Shown in pieces: positions 34,341 through 41,475 of a stretch of 64,000 nucleotides of DNA. The DNA is from DASUGC01 sp035606665 (GTDB lineage: Bacteria > Acidobacteriota > Vicinamibacteria > Vicinamibacterales > SCN-69-37). The stretch lies in contig DATNEY010000009.1 of the NCBI GenBank assembly GCA_035606665.1, positions 124,001 to 188,000 of the forward strand, given 5' to 3'. How positions within the stretch are numbered: the first letter of the stretch is position 1; each line of letters starts with the position of its first letter. The position numbers and the translations under genes were made by a program. The notes under the pieces are model-generated. The model ran no database searches, was not told where the DNA came from, and was given only the letters and a program-made list of their open reading frames with translations.

Positions 34341-35549
34341 TCAGTACCAAAAGAGCAGCTGAATCGCCGCAAACCCGCGCTCGCGCACGCGGCCGCCGTC
34401 CCGCCAGTTGTGCTGCCATGCAGCTTTGATCTCCGTCGACGTCGTCGCCCGATACGACAGCGCGCCCTCGACGCGATCGACGTCCGCGTCCCACGGTGTC
34501 GGGCCTCGTAACGCCGAGCCCCCGACGCGAGCGAAACGAAGCTGCTCCGCGCGAGCCCCGAACTGCCATCGAGCGCCGAATCGATACCGGCCTTCGACGA
34601 ATCCCACGCGCGCACCCAGGTGAACCGGCGCGGCCTCGATCGGCAGCGTGAACGCCGCATGGAACCACTCGGTTCTGAGCAGCCAGCGTCCCCGCCCGGC
34701 TTCGGCCTCGACGCCAACCACGCGCTGTGACGCCGCGCTCTGGAGCGACGACTGGTCGAGTACGGCTCGATCGATCCAGTTGCCCGTTCCACCGGAGGCT
34801 GCGACGACCACGCCGGCCGGCAACGTGAGCGAGGCGCGGCCGGACCATCCGAGGCCCGGTGTTCGATCCCGCACCGAGGGGCGTGCGGGCGGCCCTTCAG
34901 TGACGGCGCCGGCGAGTGAGAGCCCGCGCAGCTGCGTACTGATCTGCACGCCGGTGTCCCAGTGCGACGCGTTGATCAGCGAGACACCCGGGCGAAGCGT
35001 CTGCGAGCCGATGGGAAACGACGGCTGCCAACCGCGGCCGCGCATCCGCAGAAGGTCGTCCACCGTCGCGGGCAGCGCATCCGGCCGCAACGACACTAGA
35101 TATTGATACGCCAGCGGCCATCCGATGACGATATTCGCGCGGCCGTACGCGCGCCTCGGAAACGCGCCAATGAGCGGCGGCACGCGCCCGGCCTGGATGG
35201 CGACCGCGCGGTTCGACCACGGCCGCCATCGGAGGTAGAGCGCAGGGACGTCCACGCCGTCACCGTTCTCGGTGCGTACTTCGCCGACGAACGAGAGCCG
35301 CGCGGCCACGCGCCACTCGGCCATCAGCCGCATGCGCACGACGCGCAGTGCGTTGTGTTCGTAATCAGTGAAGTTGAAAAAGGCGAGTTCGTCGCGTCGG
35401 CTCGCGACAGCGGCGGCTTCGAAGGCGGTGGCGAAGCGCCGATCGGTGGCGTACGTTGTCTGCTGGTCCTGCGCCCGGGCCGGCGCGGCCGTGAGAGCGG
35501 CCATCACGAGTCCCAGACTCACGGTCTGCAGCGTGCGGCGCCGAGCCAT
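34341..35549 (-). CDS. Outer-membrane beta-barrel protein
   Basis: 402 aa. Signal peptide (LQTVSLGLVMAALTAAPARAQ), then many amphipathic strands: RLSFVGEVRTENGDGVD, RAVAIQAGRVPPLIGAF, VVVAASGGTGNWIDRAVL, WRLLRTEWF-like segments, and a C-terminal AAIQLLFWY ending in aromatic residues as required for barrel assembly. Similar in layout to porin-like proteins with RWRPWSNRAVAIQAGRVPP. It is the first gene of the operon with cupredoxin, sensor kinase and regulator, implying that barrel and copper protein belong to one envelope system. Confidence 0.75.
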   Translation of the reverse strand: MARRRTLQTVSLGLVMAALTAAPARAQDQQTTYATDRRFATAFEAAAVASRRDELAFFNFTDYEHNALRVVRMRLMAEWRVAARLSFVGEVRTENGDGVDVPALYLRWRPWSNRAVAIQAGRVPPLIGAFPRRAYGRANIVIGWPLAYQYLVSLRPDALPATVDDLLRMRGRGWQPSFPIGSQTLRPGVSLINASHWDTGVQISTQLRGLSLAGAVTEGPPARPSVRDRTPGLGWSGRASLTLPAGVVVAASGGTGNWIDRAVLDQSSLQSAASQRVVGVEAEAGRGRWLLRTEWFHAAFTLPIEAAPVHLGARVGFVEGRYRFGARWQFGARAEQLRFARVGGSALRGPTPWDADVDRVEGALSYRATTSTEIKAAWQHNWRDGGRVRERGFAAIQLLFWY

Positions 35550-35614
35550 AGATCTGTCCGCATCTTACACGCCGGAAGAAGTGACGCGATCCGCGGATGG
35601 CTCCGAGCCGTGTC

Positions 35615-36283
35615 TTATGGCAGGTCGAGTAGCTGGTCGACAAGGGCCGTCGTGATGTCATTCAGCGATCCGACTACAACGTCTGCCTGGGCGAGCTCGG
35701 AGGCGGAGAGGGTTGTCGCGACGGCAATAGTGCGAAGCCCAGCGGCCGCCGCTGACGTGAGGCCCCACGGCGTGTCTTCGACCGCGACGGCATTTGAGGC
35801 CGCCAGGGCCAGTCCGTCCAGCGCGGCGAGGTACGGATCGGGCGAGGGCTTTGTCCTGATGACGTTGTCGGAGCCAATGACGACGGAGAAACTGGCAGCG
35901 AGCTGGTTGGCGCGGAGAATCGCCAGGACTTCTCCCTGAAGCGAGCCTGACGCGATCGCCAGGCGATACGCGGCGCCGAGCCGTTCAATCGTGCCTGCCG
36001 TCCCGGGAAACAGGACCGCTCCTCCCGAGACGAGCCGCTCGTATCTGCGAATCTTGTCGAGCGCAAGCGCGTCCACATCTTCGGCGCGCAAGTCGAGCCC
36101 GCGATCGCCGGCGAACGCGCGTACAACGTCGCGGTTGTCGCTGTACCTGCAGTATCGATCCAGGTACTGCTCGCGATCGAGCGTCCAGCCCCGATCGGCG
36201 AACACCGCCCGGAACGCGGCCAGGTGGATGCCCTCGGTGTCGGCCAGCACACCGTCGAAATCAAAGACGACGGCGCGCGTCAT
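35615..36283 (-). CDS. HAD hydrolase, beta-phosphoglucomutase-like
   Basis: 222 aa. HAD motif I is VVFDFDGVLADTEG, with D8 and D10. Motif II is IASGSLQ, motif III Lys in RTKPSPDPY, and motif IV AVEDTPWGLTSA. The cap domain lies between motifs I and II, as in beta-phosphoglucomutase and related phosphatases. It ends the minus-strand operon that starts near 41128 (47 nt after the transglycosylase homologue). A second HAD protein, coupled to a GH65 enzyme, lies at 43596, so both may process sugar phosphates for the same pathway. Confidence 0.88.
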   Translation of the reverse strand: MTRAVVFDFDGVLADTEGIHLAAFRAVFADRGWTLDREQYLDRYCRYSDNRDVVRAFAGDRGLDLRAEDVDALALDKIRRYERLVSGGAVLFPGTAGTIERLGAAYRLAIASGSLQGEVLAILRANQLAASFSVVIGSDNVIRTKPSPDPYLAALDGLALAASNAVAVEDTPWGLTSAAAAGLRTIAVATTLSASELAQADVVVGSLNDITTALVDQLLDLP

Positions 36284-36330
36284 TTGTCAGGGAACGGACT
36301 ACCGGGACGCGAAGTCATCTTGCCGGCAGT

Positions 36331-37383
36331 CTACCTGAGGGCGGGACTGTCCCTGGCGATCCGCCACGACGGCACGAGCCGGCTCGTCGGGAACCAGTCA
36401 TGGTGAATCGCAAGTACCTCTTCCAGATACGCTTCGAGTCGGCCGGCAAGCTGCAGTGAGCGGACGTTGTCGACGGTCTGGCAAATGGTCCAGAGATTGT
36501 GACGCAGCAGCCGTGGCGTTTCGGCGAACACGGTCGTAATGGGCGTCGATGCGCAGTCGGAGCAGCCGCACGAGAATTCACCGGCGACGACGGGGCCGGG
36601 ATCTCGAAGCGCCCCGTAGGGCGTCATGTACCACCCGGCCTCGGCGTAGTGACCGTACGAAGCAGAATCAAAAATCGTGGCCCCGCACGCGATCATGAAT
36701 GGCAGCTCGCAGGGATCGCCGGCGCCATACACATGGATCGGCAGTTCCCATCCGGCTTCGCGTCGAGCGTCGGCGATCACGGCGGCTGGGAACGTGAGGT
36801 CGTGATTGGTGGTGAAGAAAGGCACGAGGCTGCCGATCGCGATGTACTGGACGCCCATCTCTAGAAGCCCGCAGACGCTCTCGTGCCTCAGATCGATGAA
36901 CCGGCCTCCCTGCTGCACACCGGCCAGAATGCCGTGGCGGACGACGGTCAACCCTTCCTCGATGCGCTTCTGCGTCGTGCGGAGCTTTGCCGTCGCGATT
37001 GTTCTGTTGTCGCCAGGGGGGGTAATCAAGTCGAGCGGTGCAATCACGTCCGAGCCGATCTCGTCTTGGAATCGGATGATGCGGCGATTCGACAGATGCA
37101 ATCGGCGGTGGAATCCCTGAAACGCCCCGGAATCCGTCGCCACCAGGCGATGGAACCCGACGAGATTCTTGAGGCCGCGCTCGGCGGCAAGCGATTTCCG
37201 CAGGCTCCGTTGCTTGTACAGAAAAAAGGCGTTGACGATGATTCCACGAATGGTGGGGCTGCCGTCCCAATCAGCCAGACTGAATCCCGGCCGCCTGGGT
37301 TGATAGACCGGAAGGAACAGCGGTTGTTGGTGCTTCGCCCCGTCTCGCGTCTCAAAGTCAGACGGCGGTCCCAGGGTCAGCAC
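36331..37383 (-). CDS. Archaeal-type tRNA-guanine transglycosylase homologue
   Basis: 350 aa from a GTG at 37383, 1 nt after the upstream stop. The TGT barrel is clear: the substrate Asp D85 in ATDSGAFQG, AGVQQGG, AIGSLVPF, and the nucleophile-equivalent D240 in IFDSASYGHYAEAGWYMT, followed by the zinc motif C273-x-C275-x-x-C278. FDSASY and the ...YMT-type block resemble archaeosine TGT rather than bacterial queuine TGT; the C-terminal PUA domains of the archaeal enzyme are missing. Real Tgt acts on tRNA; here it sits in a biosynthetic operon with an rRNA methyltransferase and an aminotransferase, so base exchange on a small molecule or DNA is possible. A Gln in GVQQGG replaces the usual pattern GIVQGG. 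Confidence 0.8.
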   Translation of the reverse strand: MLTLGPPSDFETRDGAKHQQPLFLPVYQPRRPGFSLADWDGSPTIRGIIVNAFFLYKQRSLRKSLAAERGLKNLVGFHRLVATDSGAFQGFHRRLHLSNRRIIRFQDEIGSDVIAPLDLITPPGDNRTIATAKLRTTQKRIEEGLTVVRHGILAGVQQGGRFIDLRHESVCGLLEMGVQYIAIGSLVPFFTTNHDLTFPAAVIADARREAGWELPIHVYGAGDPCELPFMIACGATIFDSASYGHYAEAGWYMTPYGALRDPGPVVAGEFSCGCSDCASTPITTVFAETPRLLRHNLWTICQTVDNVRSLQLAGRLEAYLEEVLAIHHDWFPTSRLVPSWRIARDSPALR

Positions 37384-37384
37384 G

Positions 37385-38338
37385 TCAGCGTCTCTCCAAC
37401 AGCAGTCCGACCTCCGACTTCGTTTCGAGTCGCGCCGCAGGAGTGAACCCGTGCGCATCTGCGAACTCACGAAGGACGCGTTCTTCGCGATGCGCGATCG
37501 AGCGGCGTTTGACCATCGCCTCACGCGCGCCCGTCACGAGCAGACGCCGTGCGGGTACTTGCCGGAGCGAGTCCAACTTCTCGCGCTCTTGCCTCGCCAC
37601 GACGGCCACGAACTTCAGGGCGAGCGCGAGGTCGAACAGGCCCCCCTCTTCGGGCCCGTTGATGTGTTCGAAGCCTTCCGATAGCCTCCAGCGCCGGCCT
37701 TCCAGCCGGCCTGTGCCGAGCAATCGGCTCCAGGCCTGGACCGCGTCGATCACGGTCTGATCGCGATCGATGGCGACATACAGGCGCGTCGACGATCCCG
37801 CGGCATGGAATGGATAGAGCAGCGGCTGAACTCCGCACCCGATGTCCAAAATGCTTGCTGGGGCCGGTGCGATCGCAAAGAGCGCGCTGAAGAATTCGTC
37901 GAGGTCGGCCAGGCGCTCTCGAGTGCTGATGTGCGTGGCGACGATCCGATCTCGCGCTTCCACGACGGCGGCGTCCGTCATGCCGAGATTCTGCCCGGCC
38001 AGGGCGCACAACCGGGCGACGGCGACGGCCGACTCGTCAGGCGCGTCTCGATATCTGCGAAGGCCGTAGTAGATGCGGCTCTTTGCCTTAGTGGCCGCGT
38101 CCTTGTACGCGCGCGTTCGTTTGAGGCGCGCTGCGTCGATCGAGGTTGCCGCCTGCTCCCAAAGGGCCGGCTCGTTGATCCAAAGGTCCGAGATCATGCG
38201 GTGGGCCCGCTCGACGTCGATCCGATAGCGCCTGGCCGTGTCTTCCGCGAGTTCGCGCACTAAGGCGTCGATGATCTGCGCATCGCGCGCCGAGGATGGC
38301 ATCGCCGGTACCTTGCCAGAACGAGTCTGGATCTGCAA
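37385..38338 (-). CDS. FmrO/Sgm-family 16S rRNA (G1405-N7) methyltransferase homologue
   Basis: 317 aa. HISTRERLADLDEFFSALF (136-154) nearly repeats the block HISTRERLPHLDEFYRELF that I recall from Sgm, an aminoglycoside-producer enzyme. The SAM site is ASILDIGCGVQPL (161-173), followed by AIDRDQ, and later DLALALKFVAVVARQERE, then VTGAREAM. Family members methylate G1405 of 16S rRNA and give resistance to 4,6-linked aminoglycosides; here it could be self-resistance. It is about 60 residues longer than ArmA-type enzymes, with an extra N-terminal helix region. A start at 38302 (MPSSARD) is also possible. Residues differ after the SAM site, so specificity is unproven. Confidence 0.8.
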   Translation of the reverse strand: MQIQTRSGKVPAMPSSARDAQIIDALVRELAEDTARRYRIDVERAHRMISDLWINEPALWEQAATSIDAARLKRTRAYKDAATKAKSRIYYGLRRYRDAPDESAVAVARLCALAGQNLGMTDAAVVEARDRIVATHISTRERLADLDEFFSALFAIAPAPASILDIGCGVQPLLYPFHAAGSSTRLYVAIDRDQTVIDAVQAWSRLLGTGRLEGRRWRLSEGFEHINGPEEGGLFDLALALKFVAVVARQEREKLDSLRQVPARRLLVTGAREAMVKRRSIAHREERVLREFADAHGFTPAARLETKSEVGLLLERR

Positions 38339-38375
38339 CCGCGCCGGCGCGCGCGAGCGGCGTGGTGCCGCGCAT

Positions 38376-39746
38376 CTACGCGGCGCGGTACGGACAGTTC
38401 TTCAGCGCTGTTTCCAGGCGTGCCAGGGTTTCGTCGAGATCGTCGTCCGTGTGAACTGCCGAGAGCGTCACGGCTTCCGGACACGGACCGAGCGCAAGCA
38501 GGAACCCGAACAGGTTCCTTGCGTCGTGGAGTTGACGGTAGAGTGCCACGTGATAGTTCCGGTTCCAGAGACGGACGACGTCCCGGAAATTTCGCGGCCG
38601 TTCCTCGCTGCCGATGTGAATGCCGATGCGGCCGCCGAAGCCCTCCACATGCGCCGGCACGCCGTAGCGTTGCATCAGCTCACGACAGCCGCCGACGAAG
38701 CGATCGTTTGCCTCGCGCAGTCGATTCCAGGCACCGGTCGCTTCCATCGCCTGGAGCGCGGCCAATGAACCGGAGACGGCGAGCTGACGTCCCGTGTTGG
38801 TGCCCGCCATTTCCACGTCTCCCACCGGCGTGAGGACGTCCATCAATTCGGCGGTACCGCAGACCGCGGCCACTGGCACGCCGCATCCGAGAGCCTTGCC
38901 GAAACAGGCGAGGTCGGGCCGCACGCCGAAATACTCCTGTGCACCACCGCGGGCCACCCGGAATCCGGTCAGGACTTCGTCGAAGATCAGCAGGCTCCCA
39001 GCGTCCCGAGTCATCCGCCGTACCGCGTCGAGAAATCCAGGGTCCGGAGCGATACAGCCGGCGTTGAGTGCAACGGGCTCCATGATCACCGCGGCGATCT
39101 CGCCGCCATACCGCCTGAAGGCCGATTCGAGAACGTCGAGGTTGTTGAACGGAGCCACGAGGACCAACGACGATAACGCCTGCACCGGCAGGCCTCCCGA
39201 TCCTTGGACAGGTTCCACCAGGCCATCGGGTCCGATCTCGCCGAGACGCTTGCCGCCGTCGACGCCGAAGAGAAGATAGTCATTCAGGCCGTGGAAGTGG
39301 CCTTCGAACTTCAAGATCCGATGACGGCCGGTGACGGCCCGCGCAATCCGGATGGCATGGAGCGTGGCCTCGGTCCCCGAGTTGGCGAGCCGCATGCGTT
39401 CGGCGCACGGGATCAACTCCGAAAGACGGCGAGCGAGCAGGCCCGTACGCGGACTCTCGTACATATAACCAAAGCCAACACGCTTGGCTTCGTCCAACCC
39501 TTCATACACAGCGCTCGGCCGGTGACCGAGCACCAGTGAACCCCAACCCATGATCCAGTCGATACACTCGTGGCCGTCGACATCCCAGACCCGGCAGCCA
39601 TCGCCATGAGTGATGACAGTCCGGCCTGACACTTGGAATCGGTTCCAGGACGAAACGACCGCGCCAACGAGGTGACGCTGCGCCGCTTCCTCGGCTGACT
39701 CCAACTCGTCGGCGGTCCATGAACGCGGCGGATCGACGGTACTCAT
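38376..39746 (-). CDS. Class III PLP aminotransferase (GSA-aminomutase-like)
   Basis: 456 aa. Fold type I, class III. The PLP lysine is K284 in CFGKALGCGVP; the preceding LLIFDEVLTGFRVARGG gives the Asp binding the ring nitrogen. Other family blocks: DVDGHECIDWIMGWGSLVLG, RLANSGTEATLHAIRIAR, and AVIMEPVALNAGC. Members include glutamate-1-semialdehyde aminomutase and many secondary-metabolism aminotransferases; a heme gene cluster is not nearby, so the latter is likelier. It overlaps the adenylate-forming enzyme by 4 nt and precedes the FmrO-like gene by 37 nt. Confidence 0.88.
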   Translation of the reverse strand: MSTVDPPRSWTADELESAEEAAQRHLVGAVVSSWNRFQVSGRTVITHGDGCRVWDVDGHECIDWIMGWGSLVLGHRPSAVYEGLDEAKRVGFGYMYESPRTGLLARRLSELIPCAERMRLANSGTEATLHAIRIARAVTGRHRILKFEGHFHGLNDYLLFGVDGGKRLGEIGPDGLVEPVQGSGGLPVQALSSLVLVAPFNNLDVLESAFRRYGGEIAAVIMEPVALNAGCIAPDPGFLDAVRRMTRDAGSLLIFDEVLTGFRVARGGAQEYFGVRPDLACFGKALGCGVPVAAVCGTAELMDVLTPVGDVEMAGTNTGRQLAVSGSLAALQAMEATGAWNRLREANDRFVGGCRELMQRYGVPAHVEGFGGRIGIHIGSEERPRNFRDVVRLWNRNYHVALYRQLHDARNLFGFLLALGPCPEAVTLSAVHTDDDLDETLARLETALKNCPYRAA

Positions 39747-41128
39747 GACGAGAACGCCGGCGGGTGCGCCGGCCTCTGTACTTCGCGCAATCTGACCTCC
39801 GTATCGATCTCTCGCCTCGTCAGCGCCGCTGTCAGGCGGGGCGCCCTTCGAATCAGACGTTGCCTGATCATCGCCGCGTACTCGCGGGCAGCGTCAGGGA
39901 ACAGAACCGGGTCGAATTTCACGTCCACCTCGAGTTGGACCCGCGGCCTGCCTCCGGTCTTGAGCCACCGCGCTGCGTATGACGCCGGCAGAGCCGGTTC
40001 GACGCCGTGGCCGATGTCAGCCTCCGTCTGTCGAGCAACCCAGGGGAGATCATGCAGCGTCTCAACCAGTTCAGTCTCGGCGACGAGCAGTCTTCCGTCC
40101 GGATGAAACACAGCGCCGGCCGCGCGACCGAGGAAGTCGAACCGGTCCGGCGTGGCCGCACTTCGGATTTGAACGAGGTCGCCGACTTCGAATCGGACGA
40201 GCGTCTGCAGTTGCGAGAACGGGAATAGTTCCGTCAACACCAGGAATCCCGCACCGGATGACACCGGCCGCCGTGTCACCGGATCGACAACTTCGACCAC
40301 CAGATTGGCATCGAACACGAACGGCGCGTCTTCCCGCCTCCGGCAGGCCGATCCGAATACCTCCGAGCACGACCAGCGATCGAGGACGACCGCCTTCCAT
40401 GCCTGTCGCAACCACTTGTATCGAGCCGATGGGAGAAACTCGCCGCCGACAGACACGCTCCGCACGCCGAGCCTGGCGGGATCGATACCGCGTCGCAGCA
40501 ATCCCGTGGTGAGCGATTGAATGACGTCGGTGCCGGCCGCGACATACTCTATGCGCCGGCGCACGCCCGGCACCTTCGGGGTTTCCGTGAGCAGTCTGAT
40601 CGCGTACTCGAGCCGATCTTTGTCCCAGAACTTGATCGTGAAGGCGAACGCGTTGGCAGGCAGCGCCACCGCGCCTCCGTGATCTTGAACATCGATTACC
40701 AGGCAGGCTGGTAGTAGCGACGAGGTCTTGGCGTCGCCGCCTCGAACGCGCGAGAAGAACTGCCAGATGAACTGCAACTCCTCCTTCGACCGAAGGCGAA
40801 ACGTGCTCGGGCCAGTTGTACCGGACGAGTGGATGAACAGCGCGGGAGCCGATCCTCCCCGAACGTTCGAGACGGACTCGAAGAACGCCGCCAGATCTTT
40901 CTTACGAAGGATGGGTAGGGTCGCCAGATCCTCGACGTTCTGAATCGTCGCGGTCGGCACACCTCGCCAGAAGCGCCTGTAGAACGGCTGTTCCCGGCAC
41001 CGAGCGATGGTTTCTGGCAGAAGCCGGCGCCAGAATGGTTCTGCAATCGACCGCGCGCGTAGCTTGCTCAACCGTGACCAATCCCTTGCCTGGCGGGCAG
41101 CGTGAGAATAGCGACGGGAATATATCAA
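39743..41128 (-). CDS. Adenylate-forming enzyme (PaaK/LuxE-like)
   Basis: About 461 aa if the TTG at 41128 is used; a TTG at 41071 (SKLRARSIAEPFW) is equally possible and the true start is uncertain. The AMP-binding signature is FIHSSGTTGPSTFRLRSKEE (near residue 100). RWSCSEVFGSACRR matches the A5 region of phenylacetate-CoA-ligase-like enzymes, and FEVGDLVQI the A7-A8 region. Such enzymes activate carboxylic acids as acyl-AMP, then pass them to CoA, a protein or an amine. First gene of the minus operon, divergent from the 79-aa protein at 41190. Confidence 0.75.
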   Translation of the reverse strand: MIYSRRYSHAARQARDWSRLSKLRARSIAEPFWRRLLPETIARCREQPFYRRFWRGVPTATIQNVEDLATLPILRKKDLAAFFESVSNVRGGSAPALFIHSSGTTGPSTFRLRSKEELQFIWQFFSRVRGGDAKTSSLLPACLVIDVQDHGGAVALPANAFAFTIKFWDKDRLEYAIRLLTETPKVPGVRRRIEYVAAGTDVIQSLTTGLLRRGIDPARLGVRSVSVGGEFLPSARYKWLRQAWKAVVLDRWSCSEVFGSACRRREDAPFVFDANLVVEVVDPVTRRPVSSGAGFLVLTELFPFSQLQTLVRFEVGDLVQIRSAATPDRFDFLGRAAGAVFHPDGRLLVAETELVETLHDLPWVARQTEADIGHGVEPALPASYAARWLKTGGRPRVQLEVDVKFDPVLFPDAAREYAAMIRQRLIRRAPRLTAALTRREIDTEVRLREVQRPAHPPAFSS

Positions 41129-41189
41129 GTCGACTCGGACAGTGCTATGCTCCCCGCTCCAGACAGCTAGTGTCCAAAGGGGGTTAACC

Positions 41190-41429
41190 ATGGCCGGGAC
41201 TAAGAACGCCGCAGTAGGCAGGGTATTCACCGCGGGTGAAATCAACGATCTCTCGACACTGTTCAGGAATATCGAAGGGGTGATCGGCAAGGAAGCAGGA
41301 AAGGCGGTTGTGGCCGAAGCCGCGGCGGGCGTCGTCGCGATGGAAGCTGCGGACATGAGTCCAGGGATCGGCCTGCGGAACGACCTCGTGAACGTGGTCG
41401 TTGCCGAGGCGACGACGCCGGACCGCTAA
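41190..41429 (+). CDS. Small 79-aa protein leading a biosynthetic operon
   Basis: Start ATG at 41190 with a purine-rich ribosome site (aaaggggg, 6 nt before it). The protein is MAGTKNAAVGRVFTAGEIND, then LSTLFRNIEGVIGKEAG, an Ala/Val-rich helix, and LRNDLVNVVVAEATTPDR. No signal peptide, no Cys, no ACP-like DSL motif. It is first in a long plus-strand operon with GH65, HAD, cytidylyltransferase, DegT aminotransferase, isomerase and radical SAM genes. By size and position it could be a peptide precursor or a carrier/scaffold, but I recognise no family. Translation is then probably coupled to the next gene, which starts 46 nt later. Confidence 0.65.
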   Translation: MAGTKNAAVGRVFTAGEINDLSTLFRNIEGVIGKEAGKAVVAEAAAGVVAMEAADMSPGIGLRNDLVNVVVAEATTPDR

Positions 41430-41475
41430 GCACGCAGGCGTCACCGGAGCTCCCGCGCCCTCAGATCGCGTCGTG

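Noticed and set aside
34340..34792. N-terminal extension of the cupredoxin-like protein into the porin gene
   Set aside because: It would add residues that are antisense-like and lack homology; the GTG at 34339 gives a normal exported protein.
35550..35575. Possible second sigma-54 box before the porin gene (gg-cgtgtaagat-gc on the minus strand)
   Set aside because: Only the GG/GC spacing matches; the rest of the consensus is poor and it lies at the start codon.
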